Assembly (NCBI GenBank): GCA_030035585.1
Contig: CM057476.1
Coordinates: forward strand, 18,646,501 to 18,710,500
DNA from: Dugong dugon
Lineage: Eukaryota > Chordata > Mammalia > Sirenia > Dugongidae
Reading direction: 5' to 3'
DNA length: 64,000 nucleotides
This document shows positions 22,230 to 31,233 of the stretch, one piece after another. The notes under the pieces were generated by a model. The model was not told the DNA's origin and ran no database searches. It saw nothing but the letters and a program-made list of their open reading frames with translations. The stretch's first letter is position 1. Every line of letters starts with the position of its first letter. Both the position numbers and the translations under genes were made by a program.

Positions 22230-22375
22230 TATGGATCATTTTGTTTTCAAAAATACTTTCAATGAAGCATAACTTACCCCAGTAAGGTACACTAATCTAA
22301 TGTATACAGTTGGATAGTTGTGTTTTTTTTTTTTTTAACAGATGAAGACACCCATGTAACCACCTAGATCAAGAT
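22230..22375 (-). mobile_element. Ancient L1 (L1M-type) 3'UTR fragment
   Basis: actttcaatgaagcataact, gtatacagttggatagttgt and gtaaccacctagatcaagat match the reversed L1M 3'UTR, with a T-run at 22323-22336. Confidence 0.6.
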
Positions 22376-22980
22376 GGAGCATGTTCCCCACCTCATCCAC
22401 CACAGCTCTGAAGGGGAATATTTATGCCCCAAGTACAAGACGTCTCAGGTTGTGCTGAGATCTCCTGCCTCCCCTTCAGCCAGGATTCTGCTGGAAAGTT
22501 CCCAGCTCCCAGGCAGGGGTCCATCAGGCCAGATCATCACCAAAGCCCTTGTAGACAAACTCAGAAGTGAGAAGGGTGGCTTGGGGAATGCCCAGGTCTC
22601 TAGAATGACGGGGCTTTCCAGGTGGTTTATATGAGCATTTTTACACATATCTCATCTCACAGAAGGTCAGTAAGGTAGCTGATCCCAGTCTTATTGGCAA
22701 ACGAGGCCTCAGTTTTCCCCACCGATAGGGGCATGGAAGGGGGTAGCTTGATGAAGTAGAGTCTCTTCCAACTGAAAAAAAAAAGATCCTCAGGGCTGTG
22801 AGGAAGTGACAAGCCCATCTAGACACCATTTCCTCCCCCTCAAAGGAAAAAGCAATGCCTCAGACTCCCCCTCTCCCGCTCCCTCAAAAATTAACTCTGG
22901 AGAAGAGAGCGTACGTGCTTACCCTCCTATCTCCAGGGAGGGGCCCTTCACAGCACAGTTTTACATTTGCAAATGGGAAA
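22376..22980. other. Unique intergenic sequence
   Basis: No recognised repeat or exon. Short A-run at 22775-22784. Confidence 0.35.
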
Positions 22981-23215
22981 ACAGCAACTGCTTTAGAGCC
23001 AAACAGACTGGGGTTCGAATCCCAGCTCTGCCACTTACTCTGTGACGAAGGCAACTCACTTCTCTCTGAACTTCAGTTTCCTCCTCTGTACATGGGAGAG
23101 TAAGAGTCCCTACCACAAAGGTCGTTGTAAGGATTCAATGAGATAAGGAAGCTCAAGTGCTTGGCAGGGCACCCAATACTTGAACATACTCAATTAATAG
23201 TATCTACTTTTATAT
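22981..23215 (+). mobile_element. MIR SINE, nearly full length
   Basis: ggggttcgaatcccagctct, acttcagtttcctcctctgt, tcgttgtaaggattcaatga and a tail with cttggcagggcacccaatac. Confidence 0.85.
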
Positions 23216-23550
23216 ACCACGGACTGCCAGAAGAACGAACAAATCTGTCTTGGAAGAAGTACAGCCAGAATGCTCCTTAGAAACGAGGATGGCAAGACTT
23301 CGCCTCATGTACTTTGGACATGTTATCAGGAGGGACCAGTCCCTGGAGAAGGACATCATGCCTGGTAAAGTAGAGGGTCATCGAAAGAGAGGAAGACCAT
23401 CAATGAGATGGATTGGCACAGTGGCTGCAACAATGGGCTCAAACAGAGCAACGATTGTGAGGACAGCGCAGGACCGGGCAGTGGTTTGTTCTGTTGTACA
23501 TAGGGTCACTATGAGATGGAACTGACTTGATGGCACCTAACATCAACGAC
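23216..23550 (+). mobile_element. RTE/BovB-class LINE, 3' end with C-terminal coding remnant
   Basis: An open frame at 23250-23525 encodes 91 residues with YFGHVIRRDQSLEKD, GKVEGHRKRGRP and MRWI, the conserved C-terminal block of RTE-clade reverse transcriptase proteins such as BovB. The 3' end ggcacctaacatcaacgac follows. 5'-truncated; the fragment is non-autonomous. It is the probable partner whose tail the SINEs here copy. Confidence 0.88.
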
Positions 23551-23560
23551 TATTATGGTT

Positions 23561-23798
23561 AACCCTATGGGGCAGTTCTACTCTGTCTGTTAGGGTTAGA
23601 AGCCCTGGTGGTGCAATGCTTGAGCCCTCGGCTGTTAACCAAAAGGTTGGTGATTCGAACCCACCCAGTAGCTCTGAGGAAGAAAGACCTGGCAATCTGC
23701 TTCTGTAAAGTTTACAGCCGACAAAACCCTATCGGGACAGTTCTACACTCTGTCACGTGGGATCACTATGAGTCGAAATCAACTCATGGCACCCAATA
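23561..23798 (+). mobile_element. Composite AfroSINE: 3'-half fragment joined to a full copy
   Basis: Starts with an isolated SINE interior (aaccctatggggcagttcta to about 23596), then a full form B copy from about 23601. The whole unit is flanked by a perfect 12-bp duplication actattatggtt (23549-23560 and 23799-23810), consistent with one insertion event. Confidence 0.85.
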
Positions 23799-23810
23799 AC
23801 TATTATGGTT

Positions 23811-24345
23811 GTCATTGGTGGTGGTAAAGCTTGGAGCACTTGCAGTAATTGATCCAAAGACCTGTGTCCCCACCTCCCTTCTCCAATTCTCGCCATGCCT
23901 CCCCCTCACCCACTTGCCCATTGGCCAGATCTTTAGAACAGTAGCTTGACTGTCATGCCTGGATATATTGCCATCTCCTGAGGGAAGAAACTTCTAGAAG
24001 ATCTCCCAGGACAGAACTCAGGGTGACCTCCAAGGCTAAGCCCCAAGTCTTAGCACTGGAGTCTCGTCTACGTAAATCCCCCCCAGCCGCCATCCACACT
24101 TGCATTAATATGCCTCTGCTCCTCGCAGGTTAATACTGTATATGTATTCTTTATAGGGCTTTATTATGTGCTCAGAGGGCTCCCCTTAGAAATATAATTG
24201 TGCATTGAGAGGTAAATTTGAATAATATTTACAATTAATTTCTGTCAATAAAGTAATGCACTGAGGCCTCTGTGCAGCTGGAATGGGCCCCCGGTTGGTT
24301 TCCCACTAACCATTCCCCTGAGGAAGCCTGGGTAGGTTTCAATTT
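23811..24345. other. Unique sequence with A/T-rich, possibly conserved block 24110-24265
   Basis: The block holds taatactgtatatgtattc, tttattatgtgctcagaggg, ttgaataatatttacaatta and tcaataaagtaatgcactga. It resembles no repeat I recognise. Conservation not verified. Confidence 0.3.
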
Positions 24346-24349
24346 CTCT

Positions 24350-24965
24350 CAGTTTGTCCACTTCCCTCCAGCTCTATCTTTGCTCCCTCCGTCCAGGCAC
24401 CATCGTGGCTCACTTGCACCCTCCTCAGGAGCCTCCCGGTCTCCCTTTCTGCCCCACTCCAATTCTATCCTCCGCGGAGCAGCCAGGGACATCATTTCAA
24501 TGTGCAGATCTGAGCATGTCACTCTCCTGCACGTGGCTTTGATCTTGCATCCCTTCCAACCCTCTCTGGTCCCATGCTCACCCTCCTCGCTGAGCTGCAG
24601 CCCCCCCCCCCCAAGCCCCCAATCAGTCCCTTGTCATTGCTTGGCTTTCTCCCATATCAACACCTCTGCCCAGCTCTTCCCTCCCGGAGCACTCTTCTCT
24701 CATGCCCTCTGCACCAGATTAATGCCTACCCATCCTTCAGCTCTCAAGTGTCTCCTACTCAAGGAAGTTTTTCTTGACCTTTGGACAGGGGCAGATCCCG
24801 TGGTTGTTTTCCACTTATGATGTGTGTCTTTTGATCCCTGGCTGTCTCTCCACTAGACAGAGAAAGAGCTCATGAAGACAGAGACTGGGTATGTCTTGAT
24901 CATCCTTGTATTCCCAGTGCCCACCACAGGACCTGGCAAAGGGCAGGTACTAAATACATTTTTGT
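24350..24965 (+). mobile_element. L2 LINE, long 3' end
   Basis: About 600 bases in L2 order: atctgagcatgtcactctcc, ttcagctctcaagtgtctcc, aaggaagtttttcttgacc, gaagacagagactgggtatg, cccagtgcccaccacaggac and ttttgtggaatggatgc at the end. Confidence 0.75.
24601..24613 (+). repeat. Poly(C) run
   Basis: Thirteen C inside the L2. Confidence 0.97.
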
Positions 24966-25332
24966 GGAATGGATGCATGGTTGGATCCATAGATGGTTAT
25001 ATAAATGTATGGGTAGTGGGGTGGATGTGTCAATAGAGGGATGGATGAATGAAGGGATGGGTGGATAGATCGGTGAGTAAGTAGATGGACGGATGGATAA
25101 GTGAGTGGATGGGTCGGTGGATAGGTGGATGGATGGATGATGGGTAGGTGGGTGGGTGGATGTTGAGGTGAATGAGTGGGTGGATGGGTGAGTGAATGGA
25201 TGGTTGGATGGATGGATGGATGGTAGACAGATGGATAGGAGGATGGGAGGATGGGTGGTGGATATGGGGTAGATGGATGGGTGGGTGAATGGATGGGTAA
25301 GTGAATGGATGGGTGGATGGATATGTAAATGG
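24966..25332 (+). repeat. Degenerate GGAT/GGGT tetranucleotide array
   Basis: About 370 bases of TGGA/TGGG/TGAA units. It begins exactly where the L2 tail (consensus TGAATG repeats) should be, so it probably grew from that tail. Its reverse frames give His-Pro-Ser-Ile proteins that are artefacts. Confidence 0.95.
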
Positions 25333-25469
25333 GAGCATCTGTCCGTGGGTGGCTTGAACACAGACTTGGGAGTGAGGAGGCCTATGTTACCTTGGGTAAT
25401 TCACTACCCTTCTCATACACTGGGTTGCTAAGAAAATAAAATAAACGGGACAATGAAATAAGTGAATAA

Positions 25470-25680
25470 AGTTGGGAACTCAGGCAGCAGACCTAGTTCA
25501 AACCCCAGCTCCACCATTTACTAGCTCCGCCACACTGAACGAGGGAGGTCCTCTCTTGGAACCCCACTTTTGGCATCACCCACCCAGGTATAAAGGTTCT
25601 CACCTTGAAGCTCTGTGTAAAGGGTTTGATGAGATTTTGTGTCTGACACGTGGTAGATGCTTAATAAATGTCAGTTCCCT
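25470..25680 (+). mobile_element. MIR SINE
   Basis: ttcaaaccccagctccacca, attttgtgtctgacacgtgg and tagatgcttaataaatgtca. Confidence 0.7.
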
Positions 25681-25935
25681 TTCTCTCATCTGCATTCTCC
25701 TTTGGCTCTGTTTCCCTCTCCCCTCCCTCCACCATTCTCAAACACTGTCTTGCACTCTTGCCTACTTCCACGTACAAGCGCACCCACACCATCCAGGAGA
25801 CAGCCCTGACGCCCCAGTGGCCAGTCCTGAGCTTAGAGAGAGGGCTCTCAGGAACACACACACTGGCTCCCTGTGGAGTAACGCAGGTCAACACATTTCG
25901 TAAACTGTAGGGACTGTATGTGTGACTCATGGAGG
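25681..25935. other. Unique intergenic sequence
   Basis: Nothing recognised. Confidence 0.35.
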
Positions 25936-25937
25936 GT

Positions 25938-26350
25938 TGTTATGAATGGAATTGTGTCCCCCAAAAAGATGTGTTGAAGTCGCAACCCCTGTACCTGTGA
26001 ATGTGACCCTGTTTGGAAATAGGGGGGATTTTTTTGTTATGTTAATAGGGTCATACCAGAGTAGGGTGGGTCCTAGTCCTAATTCCTTCTGAATGATGTC
26101 TTATAAAAAGGAGTGACGTACAGGGGGAGACATAGATGTCATGTGACGACAGAGGCAGGTGCATCTATAAGCAGCAAAGGAGTGCCCAGGATTGCTGGCA
26201 GCCACGGAAAGTAGGAGAGAAGCCCACAGGAGGAATCAACGTGCTTGAGACTCTGATTCAGACTCTTAGCCTCCAGAACTGTGAGAAAATACATTTCTGT
26301 TCTTCAAAGCCACCCCCTTGTAATGCTTGTGTTACGGCACCCCTCATAAG
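25938..26350 (+). mobile_element. MLT1-like MaLR LTR
   Basis: tgttatgaatggaattgtgt, ccccaaaaagatgtgttgaa, tcttagcctccagaactgtg and agaaaatacatttctgttct are standard MLT1 landmarks. The 3' terminus is blurred. Confidence 0.75.
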
Positions 26351-26621
26351 AAGGTGTCAGGACAAGATTGAAGAGGATGGCGTGATTTCATTTAAGTACT
26401 GGAAGGGAAGCTAGAGTCGGAACAGGAAGACAGGCAGCCAGACAGGGTGAGGCCTGGCTTGAAGGGGGAAGAAAAGCAGCCAGTTTGAATTTTGCTTCTG
26501 TTTATCAGCCTGACAAAATGAATTCCTGGCTCCCTTTGCCTGGCCTGGCCACACACAGCCCTGGAAGAGTGAGGCAATGAGCCGGAGGGAAGAGCACCAT
26601 CCTGGGAGAGAGGGAAGTCCC

Positions 26622-26792
26622 TGCATGGTGCAAACAGTTAACAAGCTCAGCTGCTAACCAAAAGATTGGAAGTTCAAGTCCACCCAGAAGTGCCTCAGAA
26701 GAAAAGCCTGGTGATCTTCCAAAAAATCAGCCATTGAGAATCCTCTAGAGAACAGTTCCACTCTGACACACTTGGGGGCGCCATGAGTTGCA
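26622..26792 (+). mobile_element. AfroSINE, form C, tail interrupted by the next SINE
   Basis: caaaaaatcagccattgaga body; tail ends at gccatgagttg and seems to resume at 26958 (gcagcaactgg) after the inserted copy. Confidence 0.9.
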
Positions 26793-26793
26793 G

Positions 26794-26958
26794 AGCCCTG
26801 GTGGCGCAGTGGTTAAGAGCTTGGCTGCTAACCAAAAGGTCGGCAGTTCGAACCCACCAGCCGCTCCTTGGAAACCCTATGGAGCAGTTCTACTCTGTCC
26901 TGTAGGGTTGCTGTGAGTCGGAATGGGCTCGGTGGCAATGGGTTTGATTTTTTGGTTT
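26794..26958 (+). mobile_element. AfroSINE, short form A, the least diverged copy
   Basis: Near-consensus: agccctggtggcgcagtggt, A box tggcgcagtgg, B box gttcgaaccc, ccgctccttggaaaccctat, then ggtttgattttttggtttgg. Inserted inside an older form C copy, so form A was mobile later than that copy. Confidence 0.93.
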
Positions 26959-26975
26959 GGCAGCAACTGGTTTTT

Positions 26976-27640
26976 GGAAGTCAGGAAGCCCAAGTCGCAG
27001 ATACCTGTCTCTGAACTGGAACAAATCTCGCACCATCTCATGCCCCAGTCATCCCATCTGCAGGCTTGAGGAGGGGGCTGACAGAGGTCCCTACGCAAGG
27101 CTGGAAGTTCCCTCTTGCTTTCAGACTGCCCGAGATCAGACTCCCTGAAGCAGTCGGAGGCCTCAGCTTGGGGTCAAGTCAGAGCTGCCTTCTCGGCAGC
27201 ATCAGCTGAGGCCCAACAAGGGAAGGAACAGTTTGTCTCTTAATGAAGTGTGACTTCAAACAGGCTGTGGCCTTGGGGCCCTGCCCAGTGCTGTGTAGAC
27301 ATTACATCTGGCCCTTGCATCTTGTTAGAGACTTGGCTTAACAGCAAAGGGGCTTGGAAGGGAACAGTGTGGACACTCTGGGGCTGAAGGGCCTAGGTCT
27401 CCTTCCGGTCTCTCTCCCACTGCCTTCCCTGGAGGGGTGGGGGACATGGTGGCGATGTGCTGATGAGCATCCAGGGAGCTGGAGGCCAAGTGCATTTTCT
27501 TTGCCATGTTGGGTCGTTTTTGAAAACTCTTTGCAAAGCTGACTTCACAGCCATTAAGATGTTCACATTCATCTGTTAAGGAATCAATATTTAGGGTTAA
27601 AACCTCAAGCCTCTCTGATTCCTTTCTGACTCTGAAGCCT
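26976..27640. other. Unique intergenic sequence
   Basis: No recognised repeat or exon. Confidence 0.35.
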
Positions 27641-28040
27641 CCTTTGAGCCAACTGGGCGCCCTAGGGTAAGTTATTTAACCTCTCTGAGAATCAGTGTTC
27701 TTATATACAAAAGGGAAGGGGAGTCCGTGCATGGCATGAATGGTTAAGCCTTTGACTACCGGCCGAAAGGTTGGTGGTTGAAATCCACCCAGAGGTGCCT
27801 CGGGAGACAGGCCTGGTGATCTGCTTCTGAAAGGTCACAGCCTTGAAAACCCTATGGAGCAGTTCTACTCTGCACACACGGGGTCACAGGGGGTCACCAT
27901 GAGTCGGAATCGGCTCGATGACAACCAATAACAACAAAGTATTGTACCTAACTCAGGGTTGCTGTGGAGAATAAATGAGATAATACATGTAAAGTGCTTA
28001 GTACAGAAAGTGCTAGATAAATGTGGGTGATCGTTATAGT
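27640..28040 (+). mobile_element. MIR SINE split by an AfroSINE
   Basis: taagttatttaacctctctg before the SINE, then tcagggttgctgtggagaat and acatgtaaagtgcttagtac after it. Confidence 0.75.
27718..27938 (+). mobile_element. AfroSINE, form D
   Basis: ctgaaaggtcacagccttga body; tail ccaataacaacaa; a short internal duplication of ggggtca near 27880-27895. Confidence 0.9.
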
Positions 28041-28077
28041 CTAGAATAGTCTCAATAAATGGAAAGAAGGGAGTCAC

Positions 28078-28230
28078 TGGAGCCAGACAGGGCTGGGTTC
28101 AGATCTTCACTCGGTCACTCACTGGCTAGCTGGATGACCTTGGCCGAGTCACTTCCCTCTCCGGAGCTTCTGTTTCCTCGCTCGTAAACGAGATGGTGAC
28201 AGGCTTAGCCCCAGGAAGGCGCTGGTATTA
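28078..28230 (+). mobile_element. MIR SINE
   Basis: gagccagacagggctgggtt, gctagctggatgaccttggc and ttctgtttcctcgctcgtaa. Confidence 0.75.
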
Positions 28231-28493
28231 GATGAGAAAAGGCATGGCCGTGGCTGCACACGGTGGGGGCTCAGTACCTGTGCCCCCCACCCCCCTGCAT
28301 CTCAGGAGCAGTTCAAGCACTCAGCTCCAGACTCGGCTTTGCGTTCCATGACAGAGCCCTTGGACACACACTTCCTCCACTGAGAAGTTCCAGCGTTGCT
28401 TCCTTGAGCCGCACTTGGGACCAGTCTCCAGTGAGGCTTTGAGGAAGTTGAGGAGGAGCCCCAGACCCCCACCCCTACACCCACTTGGAATAT

Positions 28494-28499
28494 TTTATT
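28494..28499 (-). terminator. CMKLR1: Candidate CMKLR1 polyadenylation signal (AATAAA)
   Basis: Plus-strand TTTATT reads AATAAA on the minus strand. The 50 bases beyond it on the minus strand are G/T-rich (gggtgtaggggtgggggtct), a typical downstream element for cleavage. No earlier AATAAA lies between the stop codon and this site. Confidence 0.5.
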
Positions 28500-28690
28500 C
28501 TGAGCAGCTCCAGCCAGAGCCCAGTGGATTAGAAAAGGAGGGTAGGAATTGCTGTGAGCAGTGGGTGTGGGGAAACCACCAGCCCTGACCCAGCCCCTGG
28601 GTAGCAAGTACAGCTGAGAGGGGCTGGGGCACAGGGCTGGCACCATCCTCCCTCCCCCTGCCAAAATAGCTACAGCCTAAAGCACTGTCA

Positions 28691-28842
28691 GGGCCCTCCT
28701 GACGCAGTGGTTAAGAGCTTGGCTGCTAACCAAGAGGTCGGCAGTTTGAATCCACCAGCTCTCCTTGGAAACCCTATGGGGCAGTTCTACTCTGTCCTAT
28801 AGGGTCGCTATGAGTTGAAATCAGCTTGATGGCAACGGGTTA
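28691..28842 (+). mobile_element. AfroSINE, short form A, in CMKLR1 3'UTR (antisense)
   Basis: Flanked by cactgtca (28683-28690 and 28846-28853) as target-site duplication. Close to consensus. Confidence 0.93.
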
Positions 28843-29095
28843 AACCACTGTCACCCTGGGAAGTTCTAGGGTGGCTGCTTCGTGGCACATTCTTCTAAGG
28901 GCCCCAAGTCTTCGTTGCCTAAGGGTCCCCAACATGTCTTGCCCACGCAAGACAGTGGGCTGATCTGTCATCGTTTTCGCCCAGGTAACCTGCACGTTTC
29001 CACAGAGACCTTCTTAAGATCATGCCTCAACCCAGAGGGGTGCCTGGAGAGGTGGGATTTTTCTGGCTGGCTATTAATATAGGTGTACGGTGGTG

Positions 29096-29295
29096 AGGGA
29101 GTCCCTTGCTGGCACAAAGTGGTAAGGGACTTGGCTGCTAACCACAAGGTTGTTGGTTTGAGTCCACTCAGAGACATCTCAGAAGAAAAGCCTGGGGATC
29201 TATTTCTGAAACATCAGCTATTAACAACCCTGTGGAGCACAGTTCTACTCTGATACACGTGGGGTTGCCTGGATGGTAGCTTTTTTTTTTTTTTT
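29096..29295 (+). mobile_element. AfroSINE, form C, in CMKLR1 3'UTR (antisense)
   Basis: ctgaaacatcagctattaac body; tail degraded to ggatggtagc and a T-run (29281-29295) that reads as A-run and ATTAAA in the transcript sense. Confidence 0.9.
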
Positions 29296-29735
29296 AATGG
29301 GGGTAAGAGATCTGCATCACATCATATTTTCCCTAACCCCTTCTGCTCACAGCAAGGATAGGCCTTGTAAAATGTGGTGTCACCCCTGGGGGGCACATGG
29401 TAGGTAACTTAACATCACCGTCTTATACTAATCCCAGTTCATGGCAGTGTTTTGAGAATTCTTCCTTTTTTTCTTTGACTTGGTCAAGGCTTGGTCCCCC
29501 AGCAAGCAAGGGTCACTGGTCCAAGGCTGGGAGCAACATGGCATGCTCTGTCCACCATCCCACCTGGAGAGAGGGGTTCCAAGCCCTGGATTTCCAGCTT
29601 AAAACACTGTCTGTGCTCACTCAAAATACAGTGGGCACTGGTGGGTGCTGAAGAGGTTCTTGCCTTGGTCTTCAGAAGATGTACTTTGGGCCTTCCTGGG
29701 TTGGCAGTGTCCAGTGGGGGTTTCCCAGGTAAGGC

Positions 29736-30854
29736 TCAAACCATGCTGGTCTCACGCTCGTGCATGGCGCACTGCTCATTCATTGATGACATCTTGGTAA
29801 AGCTCCTGTGGCTGGGGTAGGAGGAGTGGCCTGTGTCCTCACTCAGAGCATTGACCAAGCGGGAGAAGAGGGCCACCTTGACCTTCTTGAAGTCCTGACC
29901 CATGAAGACGTACAGAATGGGGTTCATGCAGCTGTTGGCGGTGGCGATGGCAGTGGCCAGGGGCAAACCCAAGCTGAAGATGGAGCCAGGCATGGCCGTG
30001 TGGTAGAGCTCCAGGAGATAGAGCGTATGGTAGGGGCACCAGCAGAGGAAGAAGGTGATGATGATGGTGACAATGATTTTGAAGGGTTTCTTGGTCTTGG
30101 CCAGGTGGTTGCGCTGCAGTTTGCAGACGATGGTGAGGTAACAGGCTGTGATGATGAGGATGGGGACCAGGAAGCCACAGAGGAAGCGAGTGATGGTCAC
30201 CGCCATGTGCCGGGTATACCCTACATGGTCCAACAGGACATGAGCAGACTGCAGGGAAGAGCTGGCCACTGACAGGCTGAAGTTGTTGAAGCAGGTTATT
30301 CTCCCATGCTGGTTGGCCGTGTCCCGGAAGACAAGGGATGGGGAACTCAAGAAGAAAGATAAGACCCAGATAACCGTGCACGCCATATATGCCAGCCTGA
30401 CGCCACGGTGGTTCTGGGACCAGACAGGGAAGAGCACAGAGACGCAGCGGTCGAAGCTGATGACGGTTAGCAGGAAGACGCTGGTGTACATGTTGTGGAT
30501 GAGCAGGAAGCTGCTGATCTTGCACATGGCCATCCCAAAAACCCAGTGGTAGTCCATGGCTGTGTAGGCAATGTGGAGCGGCAGGAAGACATTGAACAGG
30601 AAATCTGCCACGGCCAGGTTGAGGAACCAGATGGTGTTCACGGTCTTCTTCATCTTGAAGGTGGCGATGATGATGACCAGGCCATTGCCCAGGATCCCGA
30701 GGAAGCAGACAATGCTGTACACCACCACCAGGAAGATCCTGGCCACCCTGGCTTGAAGCTGGGGAGACATCTCCTCCAAGATCATGACGGAGCTGAAATC
30801 ATCTGGGTACGCATCGTCATAGGCGATGGAGGCGTTGTAATCCTCGTCAGCCAT
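29736..30854 (-). CDS. CMKLR1: Chemerin receptor 1 (ChemR23), class A GPCR; complete coding sequence in one exon
   Basis: A 372-residue seven-transmembrane receptor at the plasma membrane. CMKLR1 binds the adipokine and chemoattractant chemerin, and reportedly resolvin E1; it signals through Gi and arrestin in macrophages, dendritic cells, NK cells and adipocytes. Seen: N-glycosylation sequons at N7 (NAS) and N191 (NFS); acidic N-terminus; TM1 about 39-63 with GN at 56-57; TM2 with LAVAD, D84; ECL cysteines C111 and C188; DRC at 135-137 instead of DRY, as in human CMKLR1; basic LQRNHLAKTKKPFK before TM6; CWCP at 271-274; NPILY at 311-315; Ser/Thr-rich tail. Recalled human protein is 371 or 373 residues and nearly colinear. 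The start at 30854 has A at -3 and G at +4 and lies 3 nt inside the exon. If the previous exon ends in ATG, as the human long form implies, two residues (Met-Arg) are added. The frame stays open upstream to 30914, but that part is intron. No frameshift or lost key residue. Confidence 0.97.
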   Translation of the reverse strand: MADEDYNASIAYDDAYPDDFSSVMILEEMSPQLQARVARIFLVVVYSIVCFLGILGNGLVIIIATFKMKKTVNTIWFLNLAVADFLFNVFLPLHIAYTAMDYHWVFGMAMCKISSFLLIHNMYTSVFLLTVISFDRCVSVLFPVWSQNHRGVRLAYMACTVIWVLSFFLSSPSLVFRDTANQHGRITCFNNFSLSVASSSLQSAHVLLDHVGYTRHMAVTITRFLCGFLVPILIITACYLTIVCKLQRNHLAKTKKPFKIIVTIIITFFLCWCPYHTLYLLELYHTAMPGSIFSLGLPLATAIATANSCMNPILYVFMGQDFKKVKVALFSRLVNALSEDTGHSSYPSHRSFTKMSSMNEQCAMHERETSMV

Positions 30855-30857
30855 TCT

Positions 30858-30877
30858 CTGCAAGGGAAGACAGGGGT
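30858..30877 (-). other. CMKLR1: 3' splice site of the CMKLR1 coding exon
   Basis: On the minus strand a pyrimidine-rich tract (ccctgtcttcccttgcag) ends in AG at 30859-30858, and the exon begins AGA-ATG. This matches the human exon, where AGA codes the Arg of the Met-Arg-Met N-terminus. It shows that an upstream noncoding or Met-coding exon exists and that the open frame above 30857 is not translated. Confidence 0.85.
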
Positions 30878-31041
30878 CATTAGGGGAACCAGGTCTCTGA
30901 CACTCCAGACTCATGCATTTACACTACCCCAAGCTCCCCCCAGTCTGGCAAAAGTGCTCCAAACTAGATGTTTCTGCTTGGTGATACGGCTAATTGATGC
31001 TTCATTTTAATAACTCCAACTTTCCGGCACATAAATTCATT

Positions 31042-31233
31042 TCTGTTGTTGGGTGCCGTTGAGTTGACTTCAGCTCATAGTGGCCTCATATGACAGAATA
31101 GAATTGCCCTATAAGGTTTTCTTAGGTGTAATCTTTACGGGAGCAGATTGCCAGATCTTTCTTCCACGGAGCCCCTAGGTGGCTTTGAAACGCCAGCCTT
31201 TTGGTTAGCAGCTTAACCCTTAACCGTTGTTCC
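31042..31233 (-). mobile_element. AfroSINE, form B
   Basis: taaattcatttctg before and taaatgcattactg after are a probable 14-bp duplication with two changes. Confidence 0.9.

Larger units (their letters stand above)
28475..29735 (-). other. CMKLR1: Predicted CMKLR1 3'UTR
   Basis: Sequence between the TGA at 29738-29736 and the first canonical AATAAA on the minus strand. It contains two SINEs (29096-29295 and 28691-28842), both antisense to the transcript, and otherwise unique sequence. The distal end is a prediction; a shorter form using ATTAAA at the A/T tract near 29292-29297 is possible. Confidence 0.5.

Noticed and set aside
23250..23525. A 91-residue protein as a host gene
   Set aside because: It is the C-terminal remnant of an RTE reverse-transcriptase protein, truncated at the 5' side.
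24900..25361. His-Pro-Ser-Ile-rich proteins of 102 and 153 residues on the minus strand
   Set aside because: Translation of the GGAT array; no gene structure.
29808..30525. Long antisense open frames over CMKLR1 (154 codons plus strand; 228 codons in another minus frame)
   Set aside because: They are shadows of the receptor frame, low in complexity and without any domain.
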